A stretch of 38,672 nt of DNA from Streptomyces huasconensis (GTDB taxonomy: Bacteria > Actinomycetota > Actinomycetes > Streptomycetales > Streptomycetaceae). Each line of letters starts with the position of its first letter. The first letter of the stretch is position 1. Shown one piece after another: positions 19,116-28,471 of the stretch. The notes beneath the pieces are model-generated. The model did not search any database, was not told the DNA's origin, and saw only the letters and a list, made by a program, of their open reading frames with translations. The DNA lies in NCBI GenBank assembly GCA_004010275.1, contig RBWT01000071.1, forward strand, positions 1 to 38,672, given 5' to 3'. A program made the translations under genes and the position numbers.

Positions 19116-19785
19116 CCAGACGATGGCCATCCGGGTCCTGCTGGCCGACGACGAGGCCATGATCCGCGCGGGTGTGCACGCCATCCTCGCCGCGGGCGGC
19201 GACATCGAGGTCGTCGCCGAGGCCGCCGACGGACGCGAGGCCGTCCTCCTCGCGCAGGCCCACCGGCCCGACGTGGCGCTGCTCGACATCCGCATGCCGC
19301 GCCTGGACGGCCTGGCCGCGGGCGAGGAGATCGTCCGTACCGTGCCGGGCACCGCGGTCGCCATGCTGACGACGTTCTCCGAGGACGCGTACGTGGCCCG
19401 GGCGCTGGGCGGCGGCGCCACCGGGTTCCTGCTGAAGTCCGGCGACCCGCATGAACTCATCGCCGGCGTACGGGCGGTGGCGGGCGGCGCCGCCTTCCTC
19501 TCGCCGAAGGTGGCCCGGCACGTCATCGACGGCTTCGGCGCCCGGCGCATGGGCCGCGGCGCCGAGGCCCGCGCCCGCGTCTCGGCCCTCACCCCGCGCG
19601 AACGCGAGGTCCTCGGCCTGGTCGGCGCGGGCCTGTCCAACCCGGAGATCGCCGCCCGGCTGCACCTCGTCGAAGGCACGGTCAAGGCGTATGTGAGCGC
19701 GGTCCTTGAGCGGCTCCACGTCAAGAACCGCGTCCAGGCGGCGATCGTCGCGTACGAGGCGGGGCTCGTCCCGGAAGCGGACTGA
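19111..19785 (+). CDS. NarL/FixJ-family response regulator
   Basis: A 224-aa protein from GTG 19111 with AAGGAG 8 nt upstream, inside the third copy of the junction repeat. The receiver (residues 1-125) has LLADDEA, phospho-acceptor Asp in VALLDIRMPRLDG (about D57) and LLKSGD. The LuxR-type HTH (about 155-220: LTPREREVLGLVGAGLSNPE, GTVKAYVSAVLERLHVKNR) is at the C-terminus. It is partner to the upstream kinase by adjacency and translational coupling. Regulon unknown. It ends 27 bp from the convergent PAP2 gene. Confidence 0.94.
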   Translation: MNQTMAIRVLLADDEAMIRAGVHAILAAGGDIEVVAEAADGREAVLLAQAHRPDVALLDIRMPRLDGLAAGEEIVRTVPGTAVAMLTTFSEDAYVARALGGGATGFLLKSGDPHELIAGVRAVAGGAAFLSPKVARHVIDGFGARRMGRGAEARARVSALTPREREVLGLVGAGLSNPEIAARLHLVEGTVKAYVSAVLERLHVKNRVQAAIVAYEAGLVPEAD

Positions 19786-19812
19786 GCCCCGCGGCGCGGC
19801 ACCGTGTCCGCG

Positions 19813-20607
19813 TCAGTGGCGGCGCGAGTCGTGGTGCTGCGGGTCGTGGTGCTGGGGGTTGTGCCACTGCGGGTCGTGGTGCTGCGGGTCGTGGTGCTGC
19901 GAGTCATGGCGGTGTGCGTCGTGGCCGGGGTGCTGGTGAGCGTCGTAGCGGCGGAACGACATCGTCGGCGAGTTCGTACGCGCCGGGTCCGTCGCGGGGG
20001 ACGGCGCGAGGGCGGGGCCCGGGCCCGCGAACCACTTCACCAGACCGTTCGAGGAGCCCCGCATCGCCTGGCCGACGCGCGCCACGGGCCGCGTGGTGAT
20101 CCGTACCACCACGAACGCCAGGATCGCGCCGAGGACGAGACCGACCGCCACGTCGTGCGGGTAGTGCACGCCGACGAAGACCCGCGAGAACGCCATCAGC
20201 ACGGCCATCGGGACCGTCAGCGCGGCGATGCGCGGCCAGGCGAGCGCGAGGCCGACGGCGGCGGCGCCCGCGATCGTCGAGTGGTTGCTCGGGAAGGACC
20301 AGTCGCCGTAGGCGGGGCACTCGACGAGCGGCTTCAGCGCCCCGGACACCGCCCGGCAGGGGCGCTCCTCGTCGATCACGGACTTGAGCAACTCGCTGCA
20401 CACGTACGCCACCGCGGTGGCGAGCGGGGCGAGCACCGCGATGGCGAGGGCGCGGGGGTCACCGCGCCGGGCCCGCCACCAGGCGACGATGAAGAGCACG
20501 CCGAAGAGAAGCAGGCCGAGCTCCGTCCACACCTCGGCGAGGTGCTGGAACCACGACGGAGTGTCGTGGGCGAAGTCGGTGATGTCGCGGTAGAGATCGT
20601 CGTCCAT
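19813..20607 (-). CDS. PAP2-family membrane phosphatase with His-rich repeat tail
   Basis: A 264-aa protein from ATG 20607 (MDDDLYRDITDF); ATG 20616 is also possible. A TAATCA -10 ends 8 nt before ATG 20607, so the mRNA may be leaderless. Five to six TM helices carry the three acid-phosphatase motifs: KSVIDEERPC (K-x6-RP), WSFPSNHS (PSNH) and SRVFVGVHYPHDV (SR-x5-H-x3-D), so catalysis is expected on an undecaprenyl-pyrophosphate or phosphatidate-type lipid outside the membrane. The last ~35 residues are five degenerate HHDPQ pentapeptides, absent from standard PAP2 proteins and encoded by a 15-bp tandem repeat. A metal-binding role is only a possibility. Confidence 0.9.
   Translation of the reverse strand: MDDDLYRDITDFAHDTPSWFQHLAEVWTELGLLLFGVLFIVAWWRARRGDPRALAIAVLAPLATAVAYVCSELLKSVIDEERPCRAVSGALKPLVECPAYGDWSFPSNHSTIAGAAAVGLALAWPRIAALTVPMAVLMAFSRVFVGVHYPHDVAVGLVLGAILAFVVVRITTRPVARVGQAMRGSSNGLVKWFAGPGPALAPSPATDPARTNSPTMSFRRYDAHQHPGHDAHRHDSQHHDPQHHDPQWHNPQHHDPQHHDSRRH
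19829..19918 (-). repeat. 15-bp tandem repeat coding HHDPQ units
   Basis: Six consecutive 15-bp units (type TCGTGGTGCTGCGGG on the plus strand) at 19829-19918 with few changes, the sixth degenerate. They lie wholly within the PAP2 gene 3' end. Unit length is a multiple of three, so copy-number change keeps the frame. Confidence 0.85.
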
Positions 20608-20789
20608 GGTGTCCATGATTACGGACGGTACGGAGTGCGGCCGAATCGTCACATCCGGCGATCGACCCGGGGGCTCCCCTGACGATCGACAGGGCCGGAA
20701 GGCCGTTCCGGGATGATGATCTACAAACTTTGTTGCCCAGGACGGCGGGTGGGGCAGGACACGCGGCGGATCTCTCGTAAGGTTTGGGC

Positions 20790-21596
20790 GTGGGATCTCT
20801 GCGCAATCCGGTCGGGCCGCTTCCCTCCACCATCTACTGGCGTCGGAGGGCCGTCCTGCTGTCCGTGTTCGCCCTGCTGGTGCTACTCGCCGTCTGGGTC
20901 GCCACCTCCGGGGGCGGCGGCGGAAACAACGGCGCCGACGGGCCGAGCGGCAACGGCCCCGCCACGTCGATCACTCCGGGGCCCTCCAGCTCCGGGCCCG
21001 CGATCAGCCAACACCCGGGCGGGCGGGACGAGTCGAGCGAAGGCTCGGATTCCGGTTCCGGTTCCGGGTCGGGCGGCTCCGGGGGCTCGGGTTCCGGAAG
21101 CTCCGGTGGCGCGGGTGCCTCCGTCGGCGGCGGTTCGGACGACGCCAAGGGCGGCGGCGGCTCCGGCGACCGGCTCCCGGCCGGCACGAAGCTGCCCAAC
21201 TGCACCGGCAGCGCGGTCAAGTTGAAGGTGCGCAGCGTCAAGAACGCGTACGGGATCGACGAGAAGCCGAAGTTCGAACTGATCGCCGAGAACACCGGCG
21301 GCAAGGCCTGCAAGGTCGATCTGGGCGGCCGGACAACGGTCTTGACGATCACCCAGGCCGACGGCGACGACGCGTTCTGGTCCTCCGACGACTGCCCCGC
21401 CGGAAGCGGCAGCCTGCTGCTGCGCGTCCCGGCCGACGGCCGCATCACGCACACCGTGCAGTGGGACCGCCGCGCCAGCGCCCCCAAGTGCGCGACGCCC
21501 GCGCCGGGCTCGGCGCCCGCGGGCACCTACCTCGTCGAGGCGAAGACCCCTGGCCTCGCGACCGCCCGGGCGTCGTTCGTCCTGGAGAAGGACTAG
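20790..21596 (+). CDS. Membrane-anchored protein, Gly/Ser-rich linker and extracellular beta domain
   Basis: A 268-aa protein from GTG 20790 (MGSLRNPVGPLPSTIYWRRR), with a TTG two codons upstream as alternative. One TM helix (AVLLSVFALLVLLAVWVA) at residues ~21-40 is preceded by basic residues, so the C-terminus is outside. About 100 residues of low-complexity Gly/Ser/Asp (SGSGSGSGGSGGSGSGSSGG) form a long tether. The distal ~130 residues (LPNCTGSAVKLKVRSVK, FELIAENTGGKACKVDLG, FWSSDDCPAGSGSLLL, THTVQWDRRA) have an immunoglobulin-like, possibly BsuPI-type beta fold with four Cys likely in disulfides. No catalytic site is seen. It probably extends into or through the peptidoglycan. Function unknown. 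Confidence 0.82.
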   Translation: MGSLRNPVGPLPSTIYWRRRAVLLSVFALLVLLAVWVATSGGGGGNNGADGPSGNGPATSITPGPSSSGPAISQHPGGRDESSEGSDSGSGSGSGGSGGSGSGSSGGAGASVGGGSDDAKGGGGSGDRLPAGTKLPNCTGSAVKLKVRSVKNAYGIDEKPKFELIAENTGGKACKVDLGGRTTVLTITQADGDDAFWSSDDCPAGSGSLLLRVPADGRITHTVQWDRRASAPKCATPAPGSAPAGTYLVEAKTPGLATARASFVLEKD

Positions 21597-21650
21597 AAAC
21601 CAGGGCCTGGCAGAGCCCCTGAGGGAGCCGGGGCGGTGAGGGGCCGGAGG

Positions 21651-22775
21651 CTAGACGTACCGCTCCAGGATCGACGACTCCGCGAGGCGCGAGAGGCCCT
21701 CGCGGACGCTGCGGGCGCGGGCCTCGCCCACGCCGTCCACCGTCTGGAGGTCGTCCACGCTGGCGGCGAGCAGCTTCTGGAGGCCGCCGAAGTGCTCGAC
21801 GAGGCGGTCGATGATGGCGCCGGGAAGGCGGGGCACCTTGGCGAGGAGGCGGAAGCCGCGCGGGGAGACGGCGGAGTCCAGGGCCTCCGGGGAGCCGGTG
21901 TACCCCAGGGCCCGCGCCACGGTGGGCAGTTCGAGCAGCTCCGCGTGGGTGAGGGCGTCCAGCTCGGACAGCGCCTCGTCGACCGTGCGGGAGCGCTTGG
22001 CCGTCGGCTCGGGCACGTAGTCCCTGACGACCAGCTCGCGCTCGGGCTCCACGCCCGCGATCAACTCGTCGAGCTGGAGGGCGAGGAGACGGCCGTCCGT
22101 GCCCAGCTCCACCACGTACTCGGCGATCTCGGTGGCGATGCGGCGCACCATTTCCAGGCGCTGGGCGACCGCCGTGACGTCCCGCACCGTCACCAGGTCC
22201 TCGATCTCCAGGGCGGAGAGCGTGCCCGCGACCTCGTCGAGACGGAGCTTGTACCGCTCCAGGGTCGCGAGGGCCTGGTTGGCGCGGGAGAGGATCGCCG
22301 CCGAGTCCTCCAGGACGCGGCGCTGCCCGTCCACGTACAGCGCGATCAGGCGCATGGACTGGGAGACGGAGACGACCGGGAAGCCGACCTGCTTGGAGAC
22401 GCGGTCCGCCGTGCGGTGCCGGGTACCCGTCTCCTCGGTGGGGATCTTCGGGTCCGGCACCAGCTGCACGCCGGCGCGCAGGATCTTGGTGATGTCCTTG
22501 TCGAGGACGATGCCGCCGTCGAGCTTGCACAGCTCGCGCAGGCGCGTCGCCGTGAACTCGACGTCCAGGATGAAGCCGCCCGTGCACATCGACTCGACGG
22601 TCTTGTCCCAGCCGAGGACGATGAGACCTCCGGTGTTGCCGCGCAGGATGCGTTCGAGGCCGTCGCGCAGGGCCGTGCCGGGCGCGACGGCGCTCAGAGA
22701 GGCGCGCATCAGCACATCGGCGGCCGAGCTTCCGCCGGACTTGCCGGGGTTCGCTGCCCGGTCGTTGGCTGCCAC
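21651..22775 (-). CDS. disA: DisA, diadenylate cyclase and DNA-integrity scanning protein
   Basis: A 374-aa protein from GTG 22775 (MAANDRAANPGKSG), with GGGAG upstream. The N-terminal DAC domain (about residues 20-145) has GLIVLGWDK, the active-site loop LDGGIVLDKDI and TRHRTADRVSKQVGFP; it makes c-di-AMP from two ATP. The loop reads DGG where the best-studied enzymes have DGA. A helical linker domain follows, and the C-terminal helix-hairpin-helix region (LPTVARALGYTG, VDDLQTVDGVGEARARSVRE) binds branched DNA. radA lies 79 nt upstream on the same strand, the conserved radA-disA pairing. c-di-AMP controls osmolyte uptake in Streptomyces. Confidence 0.96.
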   Translation of the reverse strand: MAANDRAANPGKSGGSSAADVLMRASLSAVAPGTALRDGLERILRGNTGGLIVLGWDKTVESMCTGGFILDVEFTATRLRELCKLDGGIVLDKDITKILRAGVQLVPDPKIPTEETGTRHRTADRVSKQVGFPVVSVSQSMRLIALYVDGQRRVLEDSAAILSRANQALATLERYKLRLDEVAGTLSALEIEDLVTVRDVTAVAQRLEMVRRIATEIAEYVVELGTDGRLLALQLDELIAGVEPERELVVRDYVPEPTAKRSRTVDEALSELDALTHAELLELPTVARALGYTGSPEALDSAVSPRGFRLLAKVPRLPGAIIDRLVEHFGGLQKLLAASVDDLQTVDGVGEARARSVREGLSRLAESSILERYV

Positions 22776-22854
22776 TGCACTCCCTCGGTCGCAGGTTGTC
22801 CAAGCCTCTTGCGTACGTCTGACTTCGTACGGATGGGCGAGACCAGGGCAAAGT

Positions 22855-24265
22855 CTACCGGCGCTCTTCCTCCGCCCGTGGGGCCTCTCGGCGACGGGAT
22901 CGCGGAAGGACGCGCAGGGCGTCACCCATGTCGGCGACTTCGATGACCTTCATACCGGCGGGAATCCGGCCGGGATCAGTCGGTACGAGGGCGTGGGTGA
23001 AGCCGAGGCGGTGGGCCTCGGCCAGCCTGCGCTGGACGCCCGTGACCCGTCTGACCTCGCCCGCCAGGCCCACTTCGCCGATCGCCACGAGGTTCTTCGG
23101 GAGCGGGGTGTCGCTCGCCGCGCTGGCCAGGGCGAGGGCGACGGCGAGGTCCGCGGCGGGCTCGGAGAGCTTCACGCCGCCGACCGTCGCGCTGTAGATG
23201 TCCCGCTTGCCGAGGGCCGTGATCCGGCCGCGCTGCTCCAGGACGGCCAGCATCATCGACACGCGGGAGGTCTCCAGGCCGGAGGTGGTGCGCCGGGGGC
23301 TCGGGATCTGCGAGTCGACCGTGAGCGCCTGGACCTCGGCGACCAGGGGGCGGCGGCCCTCCAGGGTGACGGTGAGGCAGGTGCCGGGGACGGGCTCGGC
23401 GCGGCGGGTCAGGAAGAGGCCGCTGGGGTCGGCGAGACCGGTGATGCCCTCGTCGTGCAGCTCGAAGCAGCCGACCTCGTCCGTCGTGCCGTACCGGTTC
23501 TTGACGCCGCGGACCAGGCGCAGGCGCGCGTGCCGGTCGCCCTCGAACTGGAGGACCACGTCGACCAGGTGCTCCAGGAGGCGGGGGCCGGCGATCGCGC
23601 CGTCCTTGGTGACGTGGCCCACCAGGAGGGTGGACATGCCGCGCTCCTTGGAGGCGCGGATCAGGGCGCCCGCGACCTCGCGGACCTGCGCCATGCCGCC
23701 GGGCGCGCCGTCGATCTCGGGCGAGGCGACCGTCTGCACCGAGTCCAGGACCAGGAGCGAGGGCTTGACCGCGTCCAAGTGACCGAGGACGGCGGAGAGA
23801 TCGGTCTCCGCGGCCAGATAGAGGTGGTCGTCGATGGCGCCGATGCGGTCGGCGCGCAGCCGGACCTGGCTCGCCGACTCCTCGCCGGTCACATAGAGGG
23901 TGCGGTGCTCCTCGCTGGCCGCCTTCGCCGAGACGTCGAGCAGGAGGGTCGACTTGCCGACGCCGGGCTCGCCCGCGAGCAGTACCACGGCGCCGGGGAC
24001 CAGGCCGCCGCCGAGGACGCGGTCCAGCTCGCGGCACGCCGGTGGAGCGCGCGGTGGCCTGGCGGCCGTCGACCTCGCCGATCGGGACGGCGGAGGAGGT
24101 GACCCGGCCGGGGGCGGTGGTGCGGACGGCGGGCGCGCCGTACTCCTCGACCGTCCCCCAGGCCTGGCACTCTGGGCAGCGGCCGAGCCACTTGGCCGTC
24201 TGCCAGCCGCACTCGGTGCAGCGGTAGGACGGCCTGTCCTTGGAGGTCTTCGTACGGGCAGCCAT
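22855..24265 (-). pseudogene. radA: radA, DNA repair ATPase, one frame change as read
   Basis: Starts at ATG 24265 (MAARTKTSKDRPSYRC) and ends at TAG 22855. The C4 zinc finger (CTECGWQTAKWLGRCPEC) is followed by the linker to IGEVDGRQATARSTGV. At about 24031 one extra base (in the run CTCGCGG) throws the frame off; one base fewer restores VPELDRVLGGGLVPG. The RecA-like ATPase follows (Walker A GEPGVGKSTLL, LVLDSVQTV, the RadA KNRYG motif) and the C-terminal Lon-protease-like domain (GGVKLSEPAADLAVALALAS). It aids branch migration in recombination. Everything except the single base is normal, so an error in the sequence is more likely than a dead gene. Confidence 0.92.
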
Positions 24266-24443
24266 GCTCGGAACCGTAGCCGAGGCCACTGACAACGGGT
24301 TCCGCGGCGACGGGTCCCGCGCGCAAGGCAAGACTGCGGAATGGTGGGTTCCTGTCCCCTTTCGAGGGATCTGTTCACCCGTAAGGATTAAATGTGTGCG
24401 AGGGGGAGGAAGCGGCCTGCATCATCCGCCTAACTTCGCACGG

Positions 24444-26194
24444 GTGATGAGCAGCAGGCCGGAAACTCCCGCGAACGCAACCGGCGCACACCGGGCGCAC
24501 CGTGACGCGCGCAAGCGTCCGGTGTCCCGCCCGGCGCCCCGGACGACCCCGCCCGCGATGCCGCCCGCGCGCTATGAACCGTGCCTGGACGGGCTGTTCA
24601 CGTACTGCCTGTCCGTCCTGTGCGATCACGACGCGGCGACCGCGGCACTGGGCGACGTGCTCCACCTCGCCGAGCGGCGGGGCTCCCGCGGCCCCCACGG
24701 CGACCGCGAGCTGCGCGCCTGGCTCTACGCCCTCGCCCGCTGGGTCTGCTTGCGCCGTCTGGCCGAAGCCAAGCGCGAGCGCCAGGGCGCGCACGCCGCC
24801 CGCGGCACCGGCGCCTCCCACGCCACGAAGACCGCCCCGCGCGCCTCGGACGCCACCGCGCGGGCCCCGGAGGACACCGAGCAGCGCCGCCACCGCGACA
24901 GGCCCAGCTGGCCTGGCCCGAAGCCGCCGGCACGACCCCCGAGCAGCGGGAGGCCCTGGAGCTGGCCGTGCGCCACCAGCTCGCCCCCGCCGCGATCTCC
25001 GCCGTCCTCGGCATGGACCTCGCCAAGGCCCGCGGCCTGCTCGCCTCCGCCGCCTGCGAGGTGGAGCGCACCCGCGCCGCGCTCTCCGTCGTGGAAGACC
25101 GGCAGCTGCCCCATCGTCGCCCGCCTCACCGGCGACAACCAGGTGCTGCTCGGCACGGCCCTGCGGCCGCGAACTCGTCCGGCACGTCGACGACTGCCCG
25201 CGCAACCGCGACGCCGCCGAGCGCGCCGGGGCGGGCGCCTGGCCCGGCACGGCCGTCAGCCCGGCCACCCTCCCCATCGTCGAGGCCCCGCGGGACGCCC
25301 TGCCCAAGGTGATGGCGCACCTCCCGCGCGCGCGGGGCGCCCACCCCCGCTACGACCGGCGGGGTTTCCCGATCGACCCCAAGGACCACGCCGTACGCCG
25401 CGACGGCTCCGCGCGCGTGCCGTCACGACGACCGTCGTCGCCACCGTGGTGGCCGCCCCGGTGCTCGCCCTGTGGGCCGCCTACCGGGGAGCGCCGCTCA
25501 CCGGAGAGGGCCACGACGGCGGCGCGGTCACCGCGAGCGACGGCGAGGGCCCGGGCGGCCTCGGCAGCGACCGCGTACGCGGCTATGAGAACGCGGGCAA
25601 CGCCCGCAAGAAGGACGGCCCAGGCTTCGGCGCGGACGGCCGCTCGCCCGATGTCTCCGTGGAGGTCGTCAGCACCGGGTCCTCGCCCGGCTCGGCCACG
25701 GGCCCCGGGCGCCTGACCGTCGACGCGCAGCCGAGCGGCGACACGACCCTCATCACGCTCACGGCGTCGGGTGGCTCACCGGTCCGCTGGTCGGCGAGCG
25801 AGCAGGCGTCCTGGCTCTACCTCAGCCGCTCGTCGGGCACGCTCGCGCCGGGGGAGTCCGTCACGATCCAGGTCTACGTCGACCGCAACCGCGAGCCGTC
25901 CGGCCCCTGGCGCGCCCAGGTCGCCATCGCCCCCTCGGGCGCGGTCATCGCCATCGACGGTCTCGGCGACGGCGCCCGCCGATGCCACCGGGTCCAGGGC
26001 CGCGGCCCGACCCCCGGCCCTCCGACCCCGGCCCTTCGGACCCGGGACCCTCCGACCCCGGCCCCTCGGATCCCGGACCCACCGACCCCGACCCCAAGCC
26101 GACCCCGACCGACCCGGACCCCACGCCGTCGGACCCGGGGCCGGGAGACCCCTCGCCGCCGGGTGAGGGCGGGGGCACGCCCGGCCAGGGGTGA
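24444..26194 (+). pseudogene. Sigma-like / zinc-finger-like / TM / BACON fusion, five frame changes as read
   Basis: Starts at GTG 24444 (or ATG 24447), possibly leaderless: TAACTT ends 8 nt before. Frame changes lie near 24895, 25103, 25167, 25415 and 25975. The reconstructed order is: sigma region 2-like helices (CLDGLFTYCLSVLCDHDAAT, LRAWLYALARWVCLRRLAEA); sigma region 4-like HTH (TTPEQREALELAVRHQLA, GMDLAKARGLLASA); an anti-sigma zinc-finger-like segment with SCPIVARL and H-x3-C (RHVDDCPRN, second Cys replaced by Asn); one TM helix (VVATVVAAPVLALWAAY); an outside BACON domain (VRWSASEQASWLYLSRSSG); and a Pro/Asp repeat tail (PSDPG, DPDP). Both fragments are degenerate, so it may be a membrane-tethered regulator rather than a classical sigma factor. 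Confidence 0.75.
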
Positions 26195-26231
26195 GCCCTC
26201 CGGGCCCCTCGCGGCGTCCACCGGGCGGGGC

Positions 26232-27410
26232 CTACCGGGCGGGGTCCGCCGGGTGCGGTGCCAGCAGGGGCAGTTGCGAGGCGAGGCGCTCCTCGCACAG
26301 CTCCACCAGGCGGTCGTAGCCCTCCTTGCCCATCATCTCGATCAGCTCGGGGCGGTAGGAGACGTACACCGGGTCGCCCGCGCCGTGCGCCGAGGTCGCC
26401 GACGTGCACCACCAGTGCAGGTCGTGGCCGCCGGGGCCCCAGCCGCGCCGGTCGTACTCACCGATCGACACCTGGAGGACGCGCGTGTCGTCGGGCCGGT
26501 CGATCCACTCGTACGTCCTGCGCACCGGCAGCTGCCAGCAGACGTCCGGCTTCGTCTCCAGGGGCTCGCGGCCCTCCCGCAGCGCCAGGATGTGCAGCGA
26601 GCAGCCCGCGCCGCCCGCGAAGCCGGGGCGGTTCTGGAAGATGCACGAGCCGTTGAACGGGCGGGTCTGGCGGTCGCCGTCCTCGTCCGTGGAGACCCAG
26701 CCGGTCTCCCGGCCCACGTCGTGGTGCTGCCAGATGTCGGGCGTGAGGCGTTCCACGTACGTGGCGACGCGCTTCTCGTCGTCCTCGTCGGAGAAGTGCG
26801 CGCCCAGCGTGCAGCAGCCGTCGTCGGCGCGGCCCGCCTGGATGCCCTGGCAGCCGCTGCCGAAGATGCAGTTCCAGCGGGAGGTCAGCCAGGTCAGGTC
26901 GCAGCGGAAGACCTGCTCCTCGTCGGCGGGGTCGGGGAACTCCACCCAGGCCCGGGCGAAGTCCAGGCCCTTCTCGTCCGGTTCGCCCCGGCCGGTCCGG
27001 GCCGGCTTGCCGGACTTCCCGATCTCCTCGGCCTTCTCGGGCCGGCCGATCGGGGCGGCCTTTCCGGGCTCTCCCGCCTTTTCGGGCTCCCCGGCCTTCC
27101 CGGGCTGTACGGGCTGCAGAGCCTGCTCCGACTCCCCGGCTTTCCGGCCCGACTTATGCGCCTTGCCCGTCTTGCCCGCACTGTCTGCCTTGCCGGACTT
27201 GTCACCCTTACCGGCCTTGCTCGGCTTCTCTGACTTGCCCGACTTGCCCGGCTTCTCTGACTTGCCCGACTTCCCCGGCTTCTCGGCCTTGCCCGGACTC
27301 CCCACCTTCTCCAGCTCCCCTTGAATCGTCGGCTCCTGGGACCCGGGCGGCTTGGGCGACGACTTCCCCGACGTCGATTTGTCGGCCTTCGTCTTTTTCG
27401 TCTTTGGCAC
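26232..27410 (-). CDS. Cysteine-rich conserved protein with Lys-rich low-complexity N-terminus
   Basis: A 392-aa protein from GTG 27410. Residues 1-140 are low complexity, dominated by K, G, S, E, P (GKSGKSEKPGKSGKSEKP), with a 27-bp DNA repeat at about 27225-27285. The globular C-terminal ~250 residues are conserved in Streptomyces and contain about nine Cys in clusters (CDLTWLTSRWNCIFGSGCQG, DGCCTLGAHFSDEDDEK, GSCIFQN, AGCSLHILAL) plus HDLHWWCTSATS. The Cys spacing resembles Fe-S or zinc-binding DUF3109-like proteins, but I cannot name a function. No signal peptide is present, so it should be cytoplasmic. It is divergent from ppx, 71 bp apart. Confidence 0.82.
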   Translation of the reverse strand: MPKTKKTKADKSTSGKSSPKPPGSQEPTIQGELEKVGSPGKAEKPGKSGKSEKPGKSGKSEKPSKAGKGDKSGKADSAGKTGKAHKSGRKAGESEQALQPVQPGKAGEPEKAGEPGKAAPIGRPEKAEEIGKSGKPARTGRGEPDEKGLDFARAWVEFPDPADEEQVFRCDLTWLTSRWNCIFGSGCQGIQAGRADDGCCTLGAHFSDEDDEKRVATYVERLTPDIWQHHDVGRETGWVSTDEDGDRQTRPFNGSCIFQNRPGFAGGAGCSLHILALREGREPLETKPDVCWQLPVRRTYEWIDRPDDTRVLQVSIGEYDRRGWGPGGHDLHWWCTSATSAHGAGDPVYVSYRPELIEMMGKEGYDRLVELCEERLASQLPLLAPHPADPAR

Positions 27411-27481
27411 AACTCCAGGGTATGCGTGCGGTGAGCCGCCCGGGGCCAGCCGGGCGCCCCACTCGGCGTAGCGTTCCGTAC

Positions 27482-28413
27482 ATGAGACTCGGTGTCCTCG
27501 ACGTGGGGTCGAACACGGTGCATCTGCTCGTGGTCGACGCCCATCCCGGCGCGCGCCCCCTGCCCGCGCACTCCCACAAGGCCGACCTGCGCCTGGCCCA
27601 ACTCCTCGACCCCGCGGGGGCGATCGGGCCCGACGGCGTCGACCGCCTGGTCGCCACCGTGCGGGACGCCGTGGAGGCCGCGGAGGACAAGGGCGTGGAG
27701 GAAGTGCTGCCGTTCGCCACCTCCGCGGTGCGCGAGGCGACCAACGCCGACGACGTCCTGGCCCGGGTCAGAGAGGAGACCGGCGTCGACCTGAAGGTGC
27801 TCTCCGGCGAGGAGGAGGCCAAGCTCACGTTCCTGGCCGCCCGGCGCTGGTTCGGCTGGTCGGCGGGCAAGCTGTTCCTCCTGGACATCGGCGGCGGCTC
27901 GCTGGAGGTCGCGTACGGCATGGACGAGGAGCCGGACTGCGCGGTCAGCCTGCCGCTCGGCGCCGGCCGGCTCACCGCGGCCTGGCTGCCGACGGACCCG
28001 CCGGACCCCTCCGACGTGAAGGCGCTGCGACGGCACGTGCGCGCCCAGATCGCCGCACGGTGGGGGAGTTCGCCCGCTTCGGCGCCCCCGACCACATCGT
28101 GGCCACGTCGAAGACGTTCAAGCAGCTCGCCCGCCTCGCGGGAGCCGCACGCTCGGCCGACGGTCTCTACGTACAGCGCGAACTGAAGCGGAAGTCCCTG
28201 GAGGACTGGGTGCCGCAGCTCGCCGCGATGACCACGCGCGAGCGCGCGGAGCTGCCCGGCGTCTCCGAGGGGCGGGCCGGACAGCTGCTCGCCGGGGCGC
28301 TCGTCGCGGAGGGTGCCATGGACCTCTTCGGGATCGAGAGCGTGGAGATCTGCCCGTGGGCGCTGCGCGAGGGCGTGATCCTGCGGCGGCTCGACCACCT
28401 TCCGGGAGTGTGA
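27482..28413 (+). pseudogene. Ppx/GppA-family exopolyphosphatase, one frame change as read
   Basis: Starts at ATG 27482 (MRLGVLDVGSNTVHLLVVD), the family's typical N-terminal ASKHA phosphate-1 loop. Other landmarks are ATSAVREATN, VLSGEEEAKLTFLAARRWF and LLDIGGGSLEVAYG (phosphate-2), with SLPLGAGRLT. At about 28051-28062 one base is missing; the next frame continues GEFARFGAPDHIVATSKTFK to the stop at 28413, including LQRLD-like RRLDHLPGV. Actinobacterial members hydrolyse polyphosphate or pppGpp in the stringent response. Only the single base breaks it, so the gene is probably intact in the organism. Confidence 0.9.
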
Positions 28414-28471
28414 GCGGGACGGCATGAGGCCACCTCCCCGGCGTCCGGACGCGGCCCGTACCCTGTCTTCC

